DNA of 64,000 nucleotides from Eubacteriaceae bacterium (GCA_910575665.1 CAJTFB010000014.1:1-64000), one strand, 5' to 3'. Shown: positions 46,192-55,474, numbered from the stretch's first letter. The notes: generated by a model not told the origin, from the sequence alone. Program-made: numbers and translations.

Positions 46192-47145
46192 TTGGGTCGA
46201 AGAAAAATTTTTATCTGTATGACAGATTTGGATTATGGAAATCGACTGGCAAGATACTTGACCAGCCAGTATAATTCCGGGATAGAGGTAGAACTATTGA
46301 CCGGATGGGGGGATAAGGCAGATGTGAGGGAGGAAGATATAGCCCTGTCAGATGATCCGAAAAAACTGGAAAATCTTAAGTGTCAGACAATATTATTTGT
46401 AAAAACACCGGAAGAGAAGGGGAAAAATAAAATTTTTATGTTTCGCAGCAGAGAAGAGATATATATAGATCTGCTGGAACTGACGGGGACGAAAGAAGGA
46501 TATAAGGAAAACTGTCCTCCAAAAGAAAGTGGAATTCTTGTCGTGTTTGCCCCAGAGGGAGGAGATGAAAAAACGCTGCTGGCTCTAAAGAGAGCTGGTG
46601 AATTATCTCGCAATAATCGAGTGTTGTACATAAGTCTTTGTGGATTTCCCATATCTTTTGATCCATCATGGATAGAAGAGAGTGGAGGAGATATTAATCC
46701 CTTTTTGGGAATTTCTGAGCTTATGCTTCGGGCAGAGGATGAAGATTTTGGGCAAGAGCTGGAAAATATGGTATTTCCACTGGGGAAGATTTGGACGATA
46801 ACACCGGTCAGCCATTATAAGGATCTGCTGGATTTTTCTCTTGAGGACATCTGTAAATTTATGAGAGGATTAAAGGCGCAGAGTATGTTTGAAGCTGTTG
46901 TATTGGAACTGGGGCAGATTTTCGAGTATACCCTGGATTTGATGACATATGCGGATCAGATTTTGATTCCGAAAGGGACAGGAATTTTGGCAGCAGTCCG
47001 GCGAAATGTATTACAACGGTATTGTAGTATGGAGGGAAAGCCAGAGTTATGGGAAAAGATGACTTTTGAAGAGACAGACTTTTCTATTCCGAGAAAAAAG
47101 GAGGAGGTACTACGATTCATTGGAGGAGAGGTGGATAACGTATGA
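46192..47145 (+). CDS. tadZ: TadZ/CpaE-like ParA-type ATPase, degenerate
   Basis: A 318-residue protein in the TadZ position of the operon, where it would localise the pilus machine. It has a receiver-like N-terminal part (IFICMTDLDYGNRLARYL) and a MinD/ParA-like C-terminal part. The expected Walker A site reads FAPEGGDEKTLLAL rather than GGxGKT, so ATP binding is doubtful. The start is TTG 46192 behind GAGGAGG; the longer reading runs into the previous gene. Its end overlaps the next start (ATGA). Confidence 0.75.
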   Translation: MGRRKIFICMTDLDYGNRLARYLTSQYNSGIEVELLTGWGDKADVREEDIALSDDPKKLENLKCQTILFVKTPEEKGKNKIFMFRSREEIYIDLLELTGTKEGYKENCPPKESGILVVFAPEGGDEKTLLALKRAGELSRNNRVLYISLCGFPISFDPSWIEESGGDINPFLGISELMLRAEDEDFGQELENMVFPLGKIWTITPVSHYKDLLDFSLEDICKFMRGLKAQSMFEAVVLELGQIFEYTLDLMTYADQILIPKGTGILAAVRRNVLQRYCSMEGKPELWEKMTFEETDFSIPRKKEEVLRFIGGEVDNV

Positions 47146-48371
47146 GTGACATGGGAGGCAGGGAAGAACGGCAAAAAATCCGGCGGATGGTATTAGAACA
47201 GATCCCGTCAGATTCTGAACTACAAGAGAGACAACTGTTACAGCTTATCGATGAAAATATCCGGCGCGCGGGTGGAGAAAATTATTTGCGCTTTGGGGAC
47301 AGAAAAAAGCTGCGAACCAATATTTATAATTCCATGAGACGCTTAGATGTGTTGCAGGAGCTATTGGAGGATGAGAATATTACAGAGATCATGGTCAATG
47401 GACCGGAACATATTTTCATCGAGCAGAAGGGGCGGATGATGGAGACGGGACTAATATTTGACTCCCATGAGAGGCTTGGTGATATTGCGCAGCAGATCGC
47501 TTCCCAGGGAAACCGCATAGTAAATGAGACCAACCCGATCCTGGATGTACGGCTGACAGATGGATCTAGGGTAAATATCGTGATGCCGCCCATTGCGTTG
47601 GAAGGACCTGTTATCACGATCCGAAAGTTTCCGAAAGATCCTTTGACCATGAGTAAATTAACAGATATGGGGGCATTGACAGAAGAAGCGGCGGAGGTGC
47701 TCAGAAAACTGGTGGAGGCAAAATATAATATATTTATTTCTGGGGGAACTGGTGCTGGCAAGACTACCTTTTTAAATATTTTATCCAATTATATACCTGG
47801 GGATGAGAGAATTATCACTATAGAAGATTCGGCAGAATTGCAGATCAAAAAGGTGAAAAATCTAGTGAGGCTGGAGGCGAGAAACGCCAATGTAGAGGGA
47901 AAGAATCAGGTGACAATCCGGGATCTGATGAAAAGTGCTTTGAGGATGCGGCCAGATCGTATCGTTGTGGGGGAGATCCGGGATGCCACTGCCATTGATA
48001 TGCTGACAGCGATGAATACTGGTCATGATGGAAGTCTGTCTACGGGGCATGCCAACAGTCCGGGAGATATGCTGAACCGCCTTGAGACGCTGGTGCTCAT
48101 GGGGATGGAGATTCCGCTGGAGGCTATAAGACAACAGATTGCCTCTGCGTTAGATATCATCGTTCATCTGGGCAGACTGCGGGACAAAAGTAGAAAGGTT
48201 TTGGAAATCTGCGAAGTGGGACAGTGTGAGAGGGGAAAGATAGGGATGTATCCGTTGTTTCGATTCTGTGAGGAGAGGGAGCAGGAGGGAAAGATCATAG
48301 GAAGTCTGAAACGGACAGAGCATAAATTGATCAACGACGATAAATGTGCAAAGGCAGGAATACAAATATGA
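47142..48371 (+). CDS. tadA: Tad pilus secretion ATPase (TadA/CpaF)
   Basis: A hexameric type II/IV secretion ATPase of 409 residues powering Flp pilus assembly. Walker A GGTGAGKTTFLN near residue 203, the Walker B region RPDRIVVGEIRD near 270 and the His box GHDGSLSTGHANS near 291 are intact. Translationally coupled to TadZ (overlap) and to TadB (overlap). Confidence 0.95.
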   Translation: MSDMGGREERQKIRRMVLEQIPSDSELQERQLLQLIDENIRRAGGENYLRFGDRKKLRTNIYNSMRRLDVLQELLEDENITEIMVNGPEHIFIEQKGRMMETGLIFDSHERLGDIAQQIASQGNRIVNETNPILDVRLTDGSRVNIVMPPIALEGPVITIRKFPKDPLTMSKLTDMGALTEEAAEVLRKLVEAKYNIFISGGTGAGKTTFLNILSNYIPGDERIITIEDSAELQIKKVKNLVRLEARNANVEGKNQVTIRDLMKSALRMRPDRIVVGEIRDATAIDMLTAMNTGHDGSLSTGHANSPGDMLNRLETLVLMGMEIPLEAIRQQIASALDIIVHLGRLRDKSRKVLEICEVGQCERGKIGMYPLFRFCEEREQEGKIIGSLKRTEHKLINDDKCAKAGIQI

Positions 48372-49111
48372 TTGATTATAATCAGTATGTATATACGAAA
48401 AAGGAATTTGTCCAGTATGGTTTATGTGGAGTAAGTGTGGGATTTGTTCTGTTGATGTTGTTTTATAATAATATACTGCTGTGCGGGATTCTCTCGGTAC
48501 CGGTTGCACTGCTTTTTCTGGGTTATTATCGCAGAATTCTTTTGGAACGACGGCGCTGGCAGCTCACCATTCAGTTTAAAGATGCTATGGAGAGTCTTGT
48601 ATCGGCACTGTCAGCGGGTTATTCATTGGAGAATTCGGTGCGGGAGGCTGCCGAGGATCTAAAACTAATTTATTCTTCAGATGATATCATTCGAAAAGAG
48701 TTTGATCATATGAGGAGGCGGTTGGAATTAAAAATAACCGTTGAGGCACTGATGAAGGAGCTGGCGGTGAGAAGCGGTGCAGAGGACATCATGATGTTTA
48801 GTGAGATTCTTGGTACAGCGAGACAGACTGGCGGCAATCTGGTGTGCATTATGCGCCAGACCTCATCGAATATAGCAGCGAAGATAGAGGTGCGCCGGGA
48901 AATCGAGACACTGGTGGCGGGTAAAAAAATGGAGGCGGCATGTATGACCGCAGTTCCCCTTCTTATGATTCTATATCTTCGTATTTTCTCTCCAGGGTTT
49001 CTGGACCCCCTCTACAATAACTTGATGGGAGGTATGGTGATGACAGGTGCATTGGCAGTATACGGTGCAGCCTTTCTTTGGGGACAGCACATAATGAAAA
49101 TAGAACTTTAA
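48368..49111 (+). CDS. tadB: Tad pilus inner-membrane platform protein TadB
   Basis: A 247-residue T2SSF-domain membrane protein: two hydrophobic segments (about 18-55), a cytoplasmic helical domain (LVSALSAGYSLENSVREAAE, FSEILGTARQTGGNL) and two C-terminal segments (about 187-245). The ATG at 48368 overlaps the TadA stop. Confidence 0.9.
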   Translation: MIDYNQYVYTKKEFVQYGLCGVSVGFVLLMLFYNNILLCGILSVPVALLFLGYYRRILLERRRWQLTIQFKDAMESLVSALSAGYSLENSVREAAEDLKLIYSSDDIIRKEFDHMRRRLELKITVEALMKELAVRSGAEDIMMFSEILGTARQTGGNLVCIMRQTSSNIAAKIEVRREIETLVAGKKMEAACMTAVPLLMILYLRIFSPGFLDPLYNNLMGGMVMTGALAVYGAAFLWGQHIMKIEL

Positions 49112-49124
49112 ATGAGGTGTGGCG

Positions 49125-50201
49125 ATGGAAAAGTACTATCCGTATATTCGGCAACTGATCCATAAACTACGTCTGGAACGTATTCTGGATCAGGACAAGG
49201 GAACAAAAGAAGCGGTGGAGATCCTATATCGCTGTCAGGATAAGAAAAAAATATGGGAGGAAATATGGTGCCAGAGAATTATGCTGATTCTCGCAGCAGT
49301 GATTTTATCCATCATCTTTTTTCTGATTTGTATGGCAGCGGACGAGCCAGAGCAGGTAATACAGGATGGACGGATCATCAAGAATAATGCAGATGTAGTG
49401 ACTTTTGGAGTACGGGCACAGTCTGGGGAGGAGACGATAGAGAAAGAGCTTACCGTGGAGCTAAGGAGAGAAGGAGAGCAGGCCCAGCCTCTAGAGGAGA
49501 CGCCGGTATCACAGACAGAAGTGCTTATGGCGGAGATCCAAGAGAGGGTACAAGAGGCAGTGGAACAACAAAGGGATTCGGAACAGATCATCCTGCCGGA
49601 AACGGTGTCTGGGAATAGGGTGGAATACCTAAATCCAGAAAAGAAAAAAGATTATTCAGCCTTTTTTCTTTCTCTGGCGTTATTACCAGCACTGCCATTG
49701 TTATGGAAATATCAGAGGCAGCAAAGGCTTCGATTAAGAGAAGAACAGCTGGCTTTGGATTATCCAGAACTGATCAATAAAGTTCTGCTTCTGCTTAGTG
49801 CGGGACTTACGATCCGGAGCAGCTTTGAGAGAATTTCCAGTGAGTATAAAAAACGGCTGGAGGGGGGGAGTGACAGGCGTTATGTGTACGAGGAGATTAG
49901 TGTGTCCTGCCAGGAAATGAAAAATGGAGTGTCAGAATCAGAGGTGATCCAGGCATTTGGAAAACGGTGCAGGCAGCTTCCCTATCTTAAATTTGCTTCT
50001 GTGATCAATCAGAACATACGCAAGGGCTCCGAGGGACTGACGGCTCTTTTGGAACTTGAGGCAGTAGAAGCTTTTGAAAAACGAAAGGAAATGGTTAAGA
50101 GAATGGGAGAAACCGCGGGAACGAAGCTGCTCTTTCCCATGATGCTAATGTTGGGAGTGGTTATGGCGATCATTCTTGTCCCAGCGTTTATGACAATGTA
50201 A
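49125..50201 (+). CDS. tadC: Tad pilus platform protein TadC with long external insert
   Basis: The 358-residue partner of TadB. The T2SSF core is at the C-terminal end (LLLSAGLTIRSSFERISSEY, INQNIRKGSEGLTALLELEA). The first membrane segment (about 47-68) is followed by about 105 polar, Glu-rich residues before the next (about 178-195); that insert should lie outside the cell and is longer than in standard TadC. The start at 49125 has GAGGT at 7 bases. Confidence 0.87.
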   Translation: MEKYYPYIRQLIHKLRLERILDQDKGTKEAVEILYRCQDKKKIWEEIWCQRIMLILAAVILSIIFFLICMAADEPEQVIQDGRIIKNNADVVTFGVRAQSGEETIEKELTVELRREGEQAQPLEETPVSQTEVLMAEIQERVQEAVEQQRDSEQIILPETVSGNRVEYLNPEKKKDYSAFFLSLALLPALPLLWKYQRQQRLRLREEQLALDYPELINKVLLLLSAGLTIRSSFERISSEYKKRLEGGSDRRYVYEEISVSCQEMKNGVSESEVIQAFGKRCRQLPYLKFASVINQNIRKGSEGLTALLELEAVEAFEKRKEMVKRMGETAGTKLLFPMMLMLGVVMAIILVPAFMTM

Positions 50202-50224
50202 AGATTGATAAGGAGGAACGAGTT

Positions 50225-50404
50225 ATGAAATGTATCATAGAGTTTTGGAAAGAGGAAGATGGAATAGGTGTGGTAGAGATTATATTGATCCTTGTTGTAT
50301 TAATCGCGTTGGTATTGCTGTTTAAAGATAAGATTACAGCAGTGGTAGAAAAGGCGTTCAAGACATTTGAGAAAGATTCGGGGAGCATCATTAATGGAAA
50401 GTAG
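50225..50404 (+). CDS. Flp-type pilin, 59 residues
   Basis: Probable main pilus subunit. It has a short leader (MKCIIEFWKEEDG), then a type IVb processing site with Glu at +5 or near it (GIGVVEIILILVVLIALVLL) and a short hydrophilic tail. It is preceded by AAGGAGG and sits just where flp genes lie in Tad operons, after tadC and before the pseudopilins. Its stop overlaps the start of the next gene. Cleavage by one of the two A24 peptidases is expected. Confidence 0.85.
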   Translation: MKCIIEFWKEEDGIGVVEIILILVVLIALVLLFKDKITAVVEKAFKTFEKDSGSIINGK

Positions 50405-52409
50405 CAATAAGTACGGAAGAGCCAGTATTAGCGTATTTTTGTCGTTGACACTTGTAGTGATCCTGGCGCTTCTGGGAACGTTGGTTGAAATCGGGCGAGG
50501 AAAGGTATGCCAGGTACACGGTAGGCGGACCCTGAGGTCTGCGACCGACAGTCTTCTAACAGAGTACAGCCTGCCGCTCTATCAGGAATATCGTTTATTT
50601 CTTCTGGAAGATGTGGGAAAACCCTTTGAAAAAAGCATTGCGGAGTATGCAGCGGATACACTGGAGCCAGGAAGCATATTTCCTGTGAGGACAGATTTAT
50701 TTGATTTGGCATTGACAGATCTTGCGGTAGAAGGAAAAACATATGCGGGAGATCAGGACTGCCGGGCGCTCAAAGAACAGATCACTTCTTATATGAAGAG
50801 AGTCATCGCAGTAGATGCATTCAAACAATTTCAAAAAAATATGGCTTCGGCAGAATCCTTGGGTAGTTCTGCTGATGGGCTGGAACAGAAGGCAGAGGCA
50901 GAGAAGCAGGCAGCGGAACTAGATACAAAATTATTAACACTAATGGAGCTGATCGACGGCATTTCGGTATCGGAAGGCGGAGTGCATGGAAAAAAGTATT
51001 TCGTAAAAATGTTCTGTACTGGTGAAAAAAGGGCAGAAAATTTGGGAATTACAGAAGCTTCGGTGTGGAAAGTAGTTCAGGAACATATTGTGGATGTAAA
51101 TTCTGAGATGAAAGCTATTGTCAACGGGAAGAGAGACCGTGACAGATTTGTGAAAAAAATATCTGAGGTTCAGAAAAAGACGACGGAGGCCATTGGGATG
51201 CTGAGAGAGTTAGGGAAAAAGGCTGGAACGTTAGGCATATCACCAGAAGCTTGGAATATTCTGACCTCAAATCAGAGGGTGCTAGAAGATGCAAAAAGAA
51301 TGCTGCAGAAGCCTGTGGATGAGTTAGATTTGGGCTCCCTGAAAAAACTGTGGAAAGCATATGATACATCTGGAATTGTGTTTGATTATACTGGGATCAA
51401 TGAAAAGGGGGGTGGAGAGAATCCCTTTGACAACTTCCGTCAGATGATTGCCGGCGGTCTGACAAAGCTTGTTGTAAAGGACGTCAACAAGCTGTCTAAG
51501 AAAAAAGCAGGATGTCCTGATCAGTACCAGGGACTTTATGATAGCCAGGAAAAATCCAGGGATTATACAAAGGCGGTACAGAATTTTGCCAGTGAAAAAA
51601 ACGTGGATTTTCAAGGGGCGATTAAAGATATCTCTCAGATTGCACTTTCTGATTTTATGTTGCTAAAATATATGGAAAAGTACTTTTCCACTGTAATTCA
51701 ACCTGTAGGGAAGATGAATAAACGGCTGGATTATGAATGGGAGTATCTCGCCAGTGGGGGAGGAAGTGATAAAGGAAATTTAGAACAGGTCATTAACCGG
51801 ATGGTATTAATGCGTACTGTGATCAACACAGGAATTTTGTTTGCTTCTTCATCAAAGCGAGAGACTGCTTATGCGGCGGCGCTGGCTGTGGTGGGTTTTA
51901 CCGGACTGGAACCTTTAGTCCGGTTTACCCAGACATTATTTATCATTTTATGGGGGATATCAGAAGCTCTTGTGGATGTGGCAGGTATACTGCAGGGAAG
52001 GCAGGTTCCACTTATAAAGGCAGAAAAAGATCTTGCCGTAAAGTTCACAGATTTATTTGTTATGGGAAGGGAATATATCATGAACCAGGTGAAACAGCTC
52101 CCTCATGCCGGTAAAAATGACTTTACATATGAATATTACCTGATGTTATTTATGCTTGGAAATGGAAGCACTGTAACCTGTCGGCGGATAATGGATCTTA
52201 TAGAATGGAATATCCAGGATAATTATGTGAAGGGTTTTTCCCTGGGGAAATGTGTGGAGTCTTTTCAGGTGCGGGGTTCATTCTCCATGAAAACAAAGTT
52301 TTTTCGCCTGCCTTTTATACAGAAGATTTTAAATCGTAAACTGGAGCGATCGGGTGCTGGCACAAGAATTTATGCGGGATATTTACCGCAAAAAACTTCA
52401 TCCCCATAA
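50394..52409 (+). CDS. TadG-like protein (DUF5702 type)
   Basis: A 671-residue protein with one N-terminal membrane helix (about 10-30: ISVFLSLTLVVILALLG) and a large, mainly helical extracytoplasmic part. The start region SSNKYGRASISVFLSL and the following arginine-rich segment (GRRTLRSATDSLLTEY) are as in Tad-locus DUF5702 proteins. It probably acts as a minor pseudopilin or scaffold. The ATG at 50394 overlaps the flp stop and has GGGGAG upstream. Confidence 0.75.
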   Translation: MESSNKYGRASISVFLSLTLVVILALLGTLVEIGRGKVCQVHGRRTLRSATDSLLTEYSLPLYQEYRLFLLEDVGKPFEKSIAEYAADTLEPGSIFPVRTDLFDLALTDLAVEGKTYAGDQDCRALKEQITSYMKRVIAVDAFKQFQKNMASAESLGSSADGLEQKAEAEKQAAELDTKLLTLMELIDGISVSEGGVHGKKYFVKMFCTGEKRAENLGITEASVWKVVQEHIVDVNSEMKAIVNGKRDRDRFVKKISEVQKKTTEAIGMLRELGKKAGTLGISPEAWNILTSNQRVLEDAKRMLQKPVDELDLGSLKKLWKAYDTSGIVFDYTGINEKGGGENPFDNFRQMIAGGLTKLVVKDVNKLSKKKAGCPDQYQGLYDSQEKSRDYTKAVQNFASEKNVDFQGAIKDISQIALSDFMLLKYMEKYFSTVIQPVGKMNKRLDYEWEYLASGGGSDKGNLEQVINRMVLMRTVINTGILFASSSKRETAYAAALAVVGFTGLEPLVRFTQTLFIILWGISEALVDVAGILQGRQVPLIKAEKDLAVKFTDLFVMGREYIMNQVKQLPHAGKNDFTYEYYLMLFMLGNGSTVTCRRIMDLIEWNIQDNYVKGFSLGKCVESFQVRGSFSMKTKFFRLPFIQKILNRKLERSGAGTRIYAGYLPQKTSSP

Positions 52410-52433
52410 GGGTATGTGGAATATGGGTTTTAT

Positions 52434-52533
52434 CGAGGCGGGAGAGGGTATTCTATAAAAAAATAATACTATCATATCCTGACAGGGAGAAAATTACCAA
52501 TCATACAACAATAGAATACCCTTTGCCGCCTCG
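52434..52533 (+). repeat. Large inverted repeat inside the Tad operon
   Basis: The left arm 52434-52456 and right arm 52511-52533 pair over 8 bp, a 3-base internal loop, then 12 bp; the loop is 54 bases. There are no T-run and no target duplication at the edges. The ribosome site of the next gene begins 7 bases after the right arm, so in the mRNA this hairpin separates the upstream tad genes from the TadE-like gene. Confidence 0.75.
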
Positions 52534-52552
52534 AGCCCCAAAGGAGGATAAT

Positions 52553-53299
52553 TTGAAAAAGAAGTTTACAAGAGGATCTTTAACAGTGGAGGCTTCACTT
52601 GTATTTCCTGTCTTTATATTTGCTGCTCTTTCTGTTATCTACATATGTCAGCTGCTTTTATATGAAGACGAGGTTCAGTGGGCGCTGGTGAGAACCGGAA
52701 GAGAAGTTTCCGTAGAATATGCTGTCAGTGGTAAGAGTGCCGTGACAGATCCATTATATCTGACAATGAAGATGAATCAGTATATACAGGAAGAGATTCC
52801 CGTCGGTATGCTGCGGTCCCGATTTAATGAGGTAACAAAGGACATTGTGCTGGTGGCTGATTATAGTATATCTCTGCCCTTTCCTATTTTGCATCGTTTT
52901 CCTTTTCACTTTACGGAGAAGTTTCATACGAGAACATTTTCAGGCGTAAATACAAGAGCCGAAGTGGATTTACAGGATAAGGATACCCGTGTCTATGTTA
53001 CGGAGACGGGAAAAGTGTATCATAGAACTTTGGAATGTACTTATTTGAAATTAAGTATTTCTCAGGTAAAGTACGGGGATTTGGAGTATCTCCGAGGGGA
53101 GGACGGAGGAAAATATTATGCCTGTGAACGCTGTGGAGGAGGTGTTTTTCAAAAGGAGCAGCATGTATTCGTCTGCAATTTTGGGAATCGTTTTCACAGC
53201 AGCAGAGCGTGTCAAAAATTAACCAGAAACATTCGCCAGATCAAGCTTTCTGAGGCTGGCAGGAGGCTGCCCTGTTCAAAATGTGCATTGTCTGGCTAG
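52553..53299 (+). CDS. TadE-like pseudopilin with C-terminal double Cys/His module
   Basis: A 248-residue protein. The N terminus is TadE-like (GSLTVEASLVFPVFIFAALS), a cleavable pseudopilin helix. After an extracytoplasmic region, the C-terminal ~95 residues hold two copies of a (Y/F)H-x4-C-x2-L...C-x2-C pattern (VYHRTLECTYL...YACERC and RFHSSRACQKL...PCSKC), suggesting two small metal or disulfide sites. TTG at 52553 follows AAGGAGG; a longer reading would start inside the inverted repeat and is rejected. Confidence 0.75.
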   Translation: MKKKFTRGSLTVEASLVFPVFIFAALSVIYICQLLLYEDEVQWALVRTGREVSVEYAVSGKSAVTDPLYLTMKMNQYIQEEIPVGMLRSRFNEVTKDIVLVADYSISLPFPILHRFPFHFTEKFHTRTFSGVNTRAEVDLQDKDTRVYVTETGKVYHRTLECTYLKLSISQVKYGDLEYLRGEDGGKYYACERCGGGVFQKEQHVFVCNFGNRFHSSRACQKLTRNIRQIKLSEAGRRLPCSKCALSG

Positions 53300-53356
53300 T
53301 TCAATGGTTCCAATTCGTGTCGTTGAGTTAAATAAGAAAAGGAGAGAGAAAACAAT

Positions 53357-53797
53357 ATGAAGATATGCTTATATGGTATTTTGTTTCTATATTTGCTGGC
53401 AATGTCAATTTATGATGTGAAACGAAAGGAGATACATATTCGGGCGACTTTAATAACAGGTGGTGTTCTGGCGGCATTCCGCATTTTTCAGTTTTGCCAT
53501 GAAGGTGTTTCGTTAGAACTGATACTGGGAATTGTGCCAGGAATACTAGTACTATTACTAAGTCATTTTACACATGGAAAGATCGGGATGGGAGATGGTT
53601 TTGTTATAATGGAGTGTGGAATGGTACTTTCTATATTTGAAAACCTGTTTTTATTATTTTTTTCCCTCGTTTTATCAGCAGCTGTTGGAACTGGATTGAT
53701 GGTGTTCCGGAAGGTGAAGAGAAGCTATACTATGCCTTTTGTGCCCTTTATCTGTATTAGTTTTGGTATATCTTATCTGTGGGAGATATGGATATGA
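53357..53797 (+). CDS. A24 prepilin peptidase, second copy
   Basis: A 146-residue membrane aspartic peptidase with D20 in SIYDVKRKEI and D80 in GMGDG, the two A24 catalytic sites. It is quite different in sequence from the first copy at 45674. It may process the pseudopilins that flank it, while the first handles Flp; this is inferred from position. Confidence 0.85.
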   Translation: MKICLYGILFLYLLAMSIYDVKRKEIHIRATLITGGVLAAFRIFQFCHEGVSLELILGIVPGILVLLLSHFTHGKIGMGDGFVIMECGMVLSIFENLFLLFFSLVLSAAVGTGLMVFRKVKRSYTMPFVPFICISFGISYLWEIWI

Positions 53798-54270
53798 TGT
53801 GGAAAAAGGCATCCTTTACTGTGGAGGCAGCGTTTATATTCAGTATCGCCATATGGATCCTTTTCAGTATTTGCTATCTATCCATATATGTTCATGATCG
53901 GACAGTGACATATTCGTTGGGACAACACTACCTAGAGGTGGCAGTAGAAAATGGAGCAGAAGTGGGAGAAGAAGAATTGAAAGAGGGATTGGAAAGATAT
54001 TTGTCGCAAAAACTGCTGTTATGTGATATTGGAAAAGTTCATGTAAAAAAAGGGCTGACTTCAGTGGAAGCGGAAGTTTCGCTTCTGCTTACCATCCAGT
54101 TTCCATTTGTAAAGGAACTTTTGACGGGACAGAAGGGGAAGAAAATAGATCTATCCCATGAAAAGTTATCAGCGCCCAATATTTTATGGGATGTGGAAGT
54201 GATAAAGGGGGAGGAAAAAAATGAGAATAGCATTGGTACAGGAGCTGGAGGGACGAGTCCTGCAAATTGA
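53794..54270 (+). CDS. TadE/TadF-like minor pseudopilin
   Basis: A 158-residue protein with the pseudopilin start KKASFTVEAAFIFSIAIWIL and a polar remainder without recognised motifs. ATG at 53794 overlaps the stop of the peptidase gene (ATGA); an ATG at 53797 is also possible. Its end overlaps the FHA gene start by 50 bases, showing tight packing. Confidence 0.75.
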   Translation: MMWKKASFTVEAAFIFSIAIWILFSICYLSIYVHDRTVTYSLGQHYLEVAVENGAEVGEEELKEGLERYLSQKLLLCDIGKVHVKKGLTSVEAEVSLLLTIQFPFVKELLTGQKGKKIDLSHEKLSAPNILWDVEVIKGEEKNENSIGTGAGGTSPAN

Positions 54271-55474
54271 TGAACTGGAGGAAGTTGGTCGATTTGGGAG
54301 TGAAATGCTTAAGTATAATGTTGCCCAAGGGATTCTTGGTGCAGAGTTGTATAATGTGGATCAAGAGATGCAGTGCCTATACCGGGTAAGGGATATGATC
54401 TCCCTGAATGAGTATTTTGAGAGGGGAAATATGAATATGATACAGTTGGCTGGTTTGCTGGAACAATTAGCTCAGATTCTTACCCGCTGTCAAGAGTATT
54501 TTCTGGATGAAAAAAATTTACTATTGCAGTGTGATTGCATGTTCTTGGATGAGAAACAGCGGCTTCAGATTCCCTATCTGGATGGATATAATAAAAAAAT
54601 AAATGAAGGAATTTCCAGACTGTTAGAAAAGTTTATGGATACAATGAATCATCAGGACAAAGAGCTGGCTTTTTTTGTTTATGGACTTCACCGTCTCAGC
54701 AGAGATAGCCATTTTGATCTAAATAAATTGTCTGTTTTTTTGGATGAGAACAGGAAAAAGAAAGTTTCTCAAAGGGGTGATGATAGGAAGGAAAGAAGAG
54801 AACTACCATTAGAAGAAGAGAATCATTTACACGTACTGCCACAGGCGGAAAAGAAATCCGAACAGAAACCAGAGCAGCCTTGGGGAAAATGGGTTGTTTC
54901 TGCTGCTGTGTCAGTGGTTATCGGTATCATTTTGTATCAGGCAGGAATCATACAGAATCCAGTTTCTGGAGGACTTGATCTGAGGCGCAGCAGCATACTG
55001 GTGGTCGTTCTTATGGTAGCAGTATATTGCTATCATAAAAAAGAGTCAATAAGCCATGACCAAACAAGAAAAATAGTGAGAGAAGCTGAAAAAGAAATAA
55101 CGGATAATACGATACAATTAGTCAGTACCTGTACCGATGAAACCATCACATTGGAGCAGACGGAGGGAGGGTACTGGATGGTCAATCTGATTCCTCAGGA
55201 TTGGCACCGCCCGGAAATTAAGATACGAAAAAGCCCTTTTTTTATTGGAAAAGACGGGGCAAAGGCAGATGAAATTATCGGAGAAGGAGAGGTCAGCCGC
55301 ATTCATGTAAAAGTTGTGGCAGATGCGCAGGGTGTATTTATGATCGACCAGGAATCTACCAACGGTACCTTTGTCAACGGAAGGCGGCTGGTGCCATGGG
55401 AGAGATGCCGCCTGGAAGATGGGGATATGATCGGTATTTCTTCCATATACTATAAGGTAGAATTATATTCGTAG
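54221..55474 (+). CDS. FHA-domain membrane protein of the Tad locus (DUF6382-FHA)
   Basis: 417 residues: an N-terminal domain (about 1-180) of the type I recall as DUF6382, two membrane segments (about 226-246 and 257-273), and a C-terminal FHA domain (about 335-417) with the phosphothreonine-binding residues SRIH and STNGTFVNG. It probably links Ser/Thr kinase signalling to the pilus. The start has GGAGG. It ends 25 bases inside the convergent ASKHA gene. Confidence 0.82.
   Translation: MRIALVQELEGRVLQIDELEEVGRFGSEMLKYNVAQGILGAELYNVDQEMQCLYRVRDMISLNEYFERGNMNMIQLAGLLEQLAQILTRCQEYFLDEKNLLLQCDCMFLDEKQRLQIPYLDGYNKKINEGISRLLEKFMDTMNHQDKELAFFVYGLHRLSRDSHFDLNKLSVFLDENRKKKVSQRGDDRKERRELPLEEENHLHVLPQAEKKSEQKPEQPWGKWVVSAAVSVVIGIILYQAGIIQNPVSGGLDLRRSSILVVVLMVAVYCYHKKESISHDQTRKIVREAEKEITDNTIQLVSTCTDETITLEQTEGGYWMVNLIPQDWHRPEIKIRKSPFFIGKDGAKADEIIGEGEVSRIHVKVVADAQGVFMIDQESTNGTFVNGRRLVPWERCRLEDGDMIGISSIYYKVELYS

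Noticed and set aside
50188-50391. Minus-strand frame of 67 codons opposite the Flp pilin
   Set aside because: The plus strand has a ribosome site, operon position and a typical pilin; the antisense frame is a shadow.
52523-52552. Longer start of the TadE-like gene inside the inverted repeat
   Set aside because: The strong AAGGAGG site serves the TTG at 52553 and the pseudopilin leader begins there.
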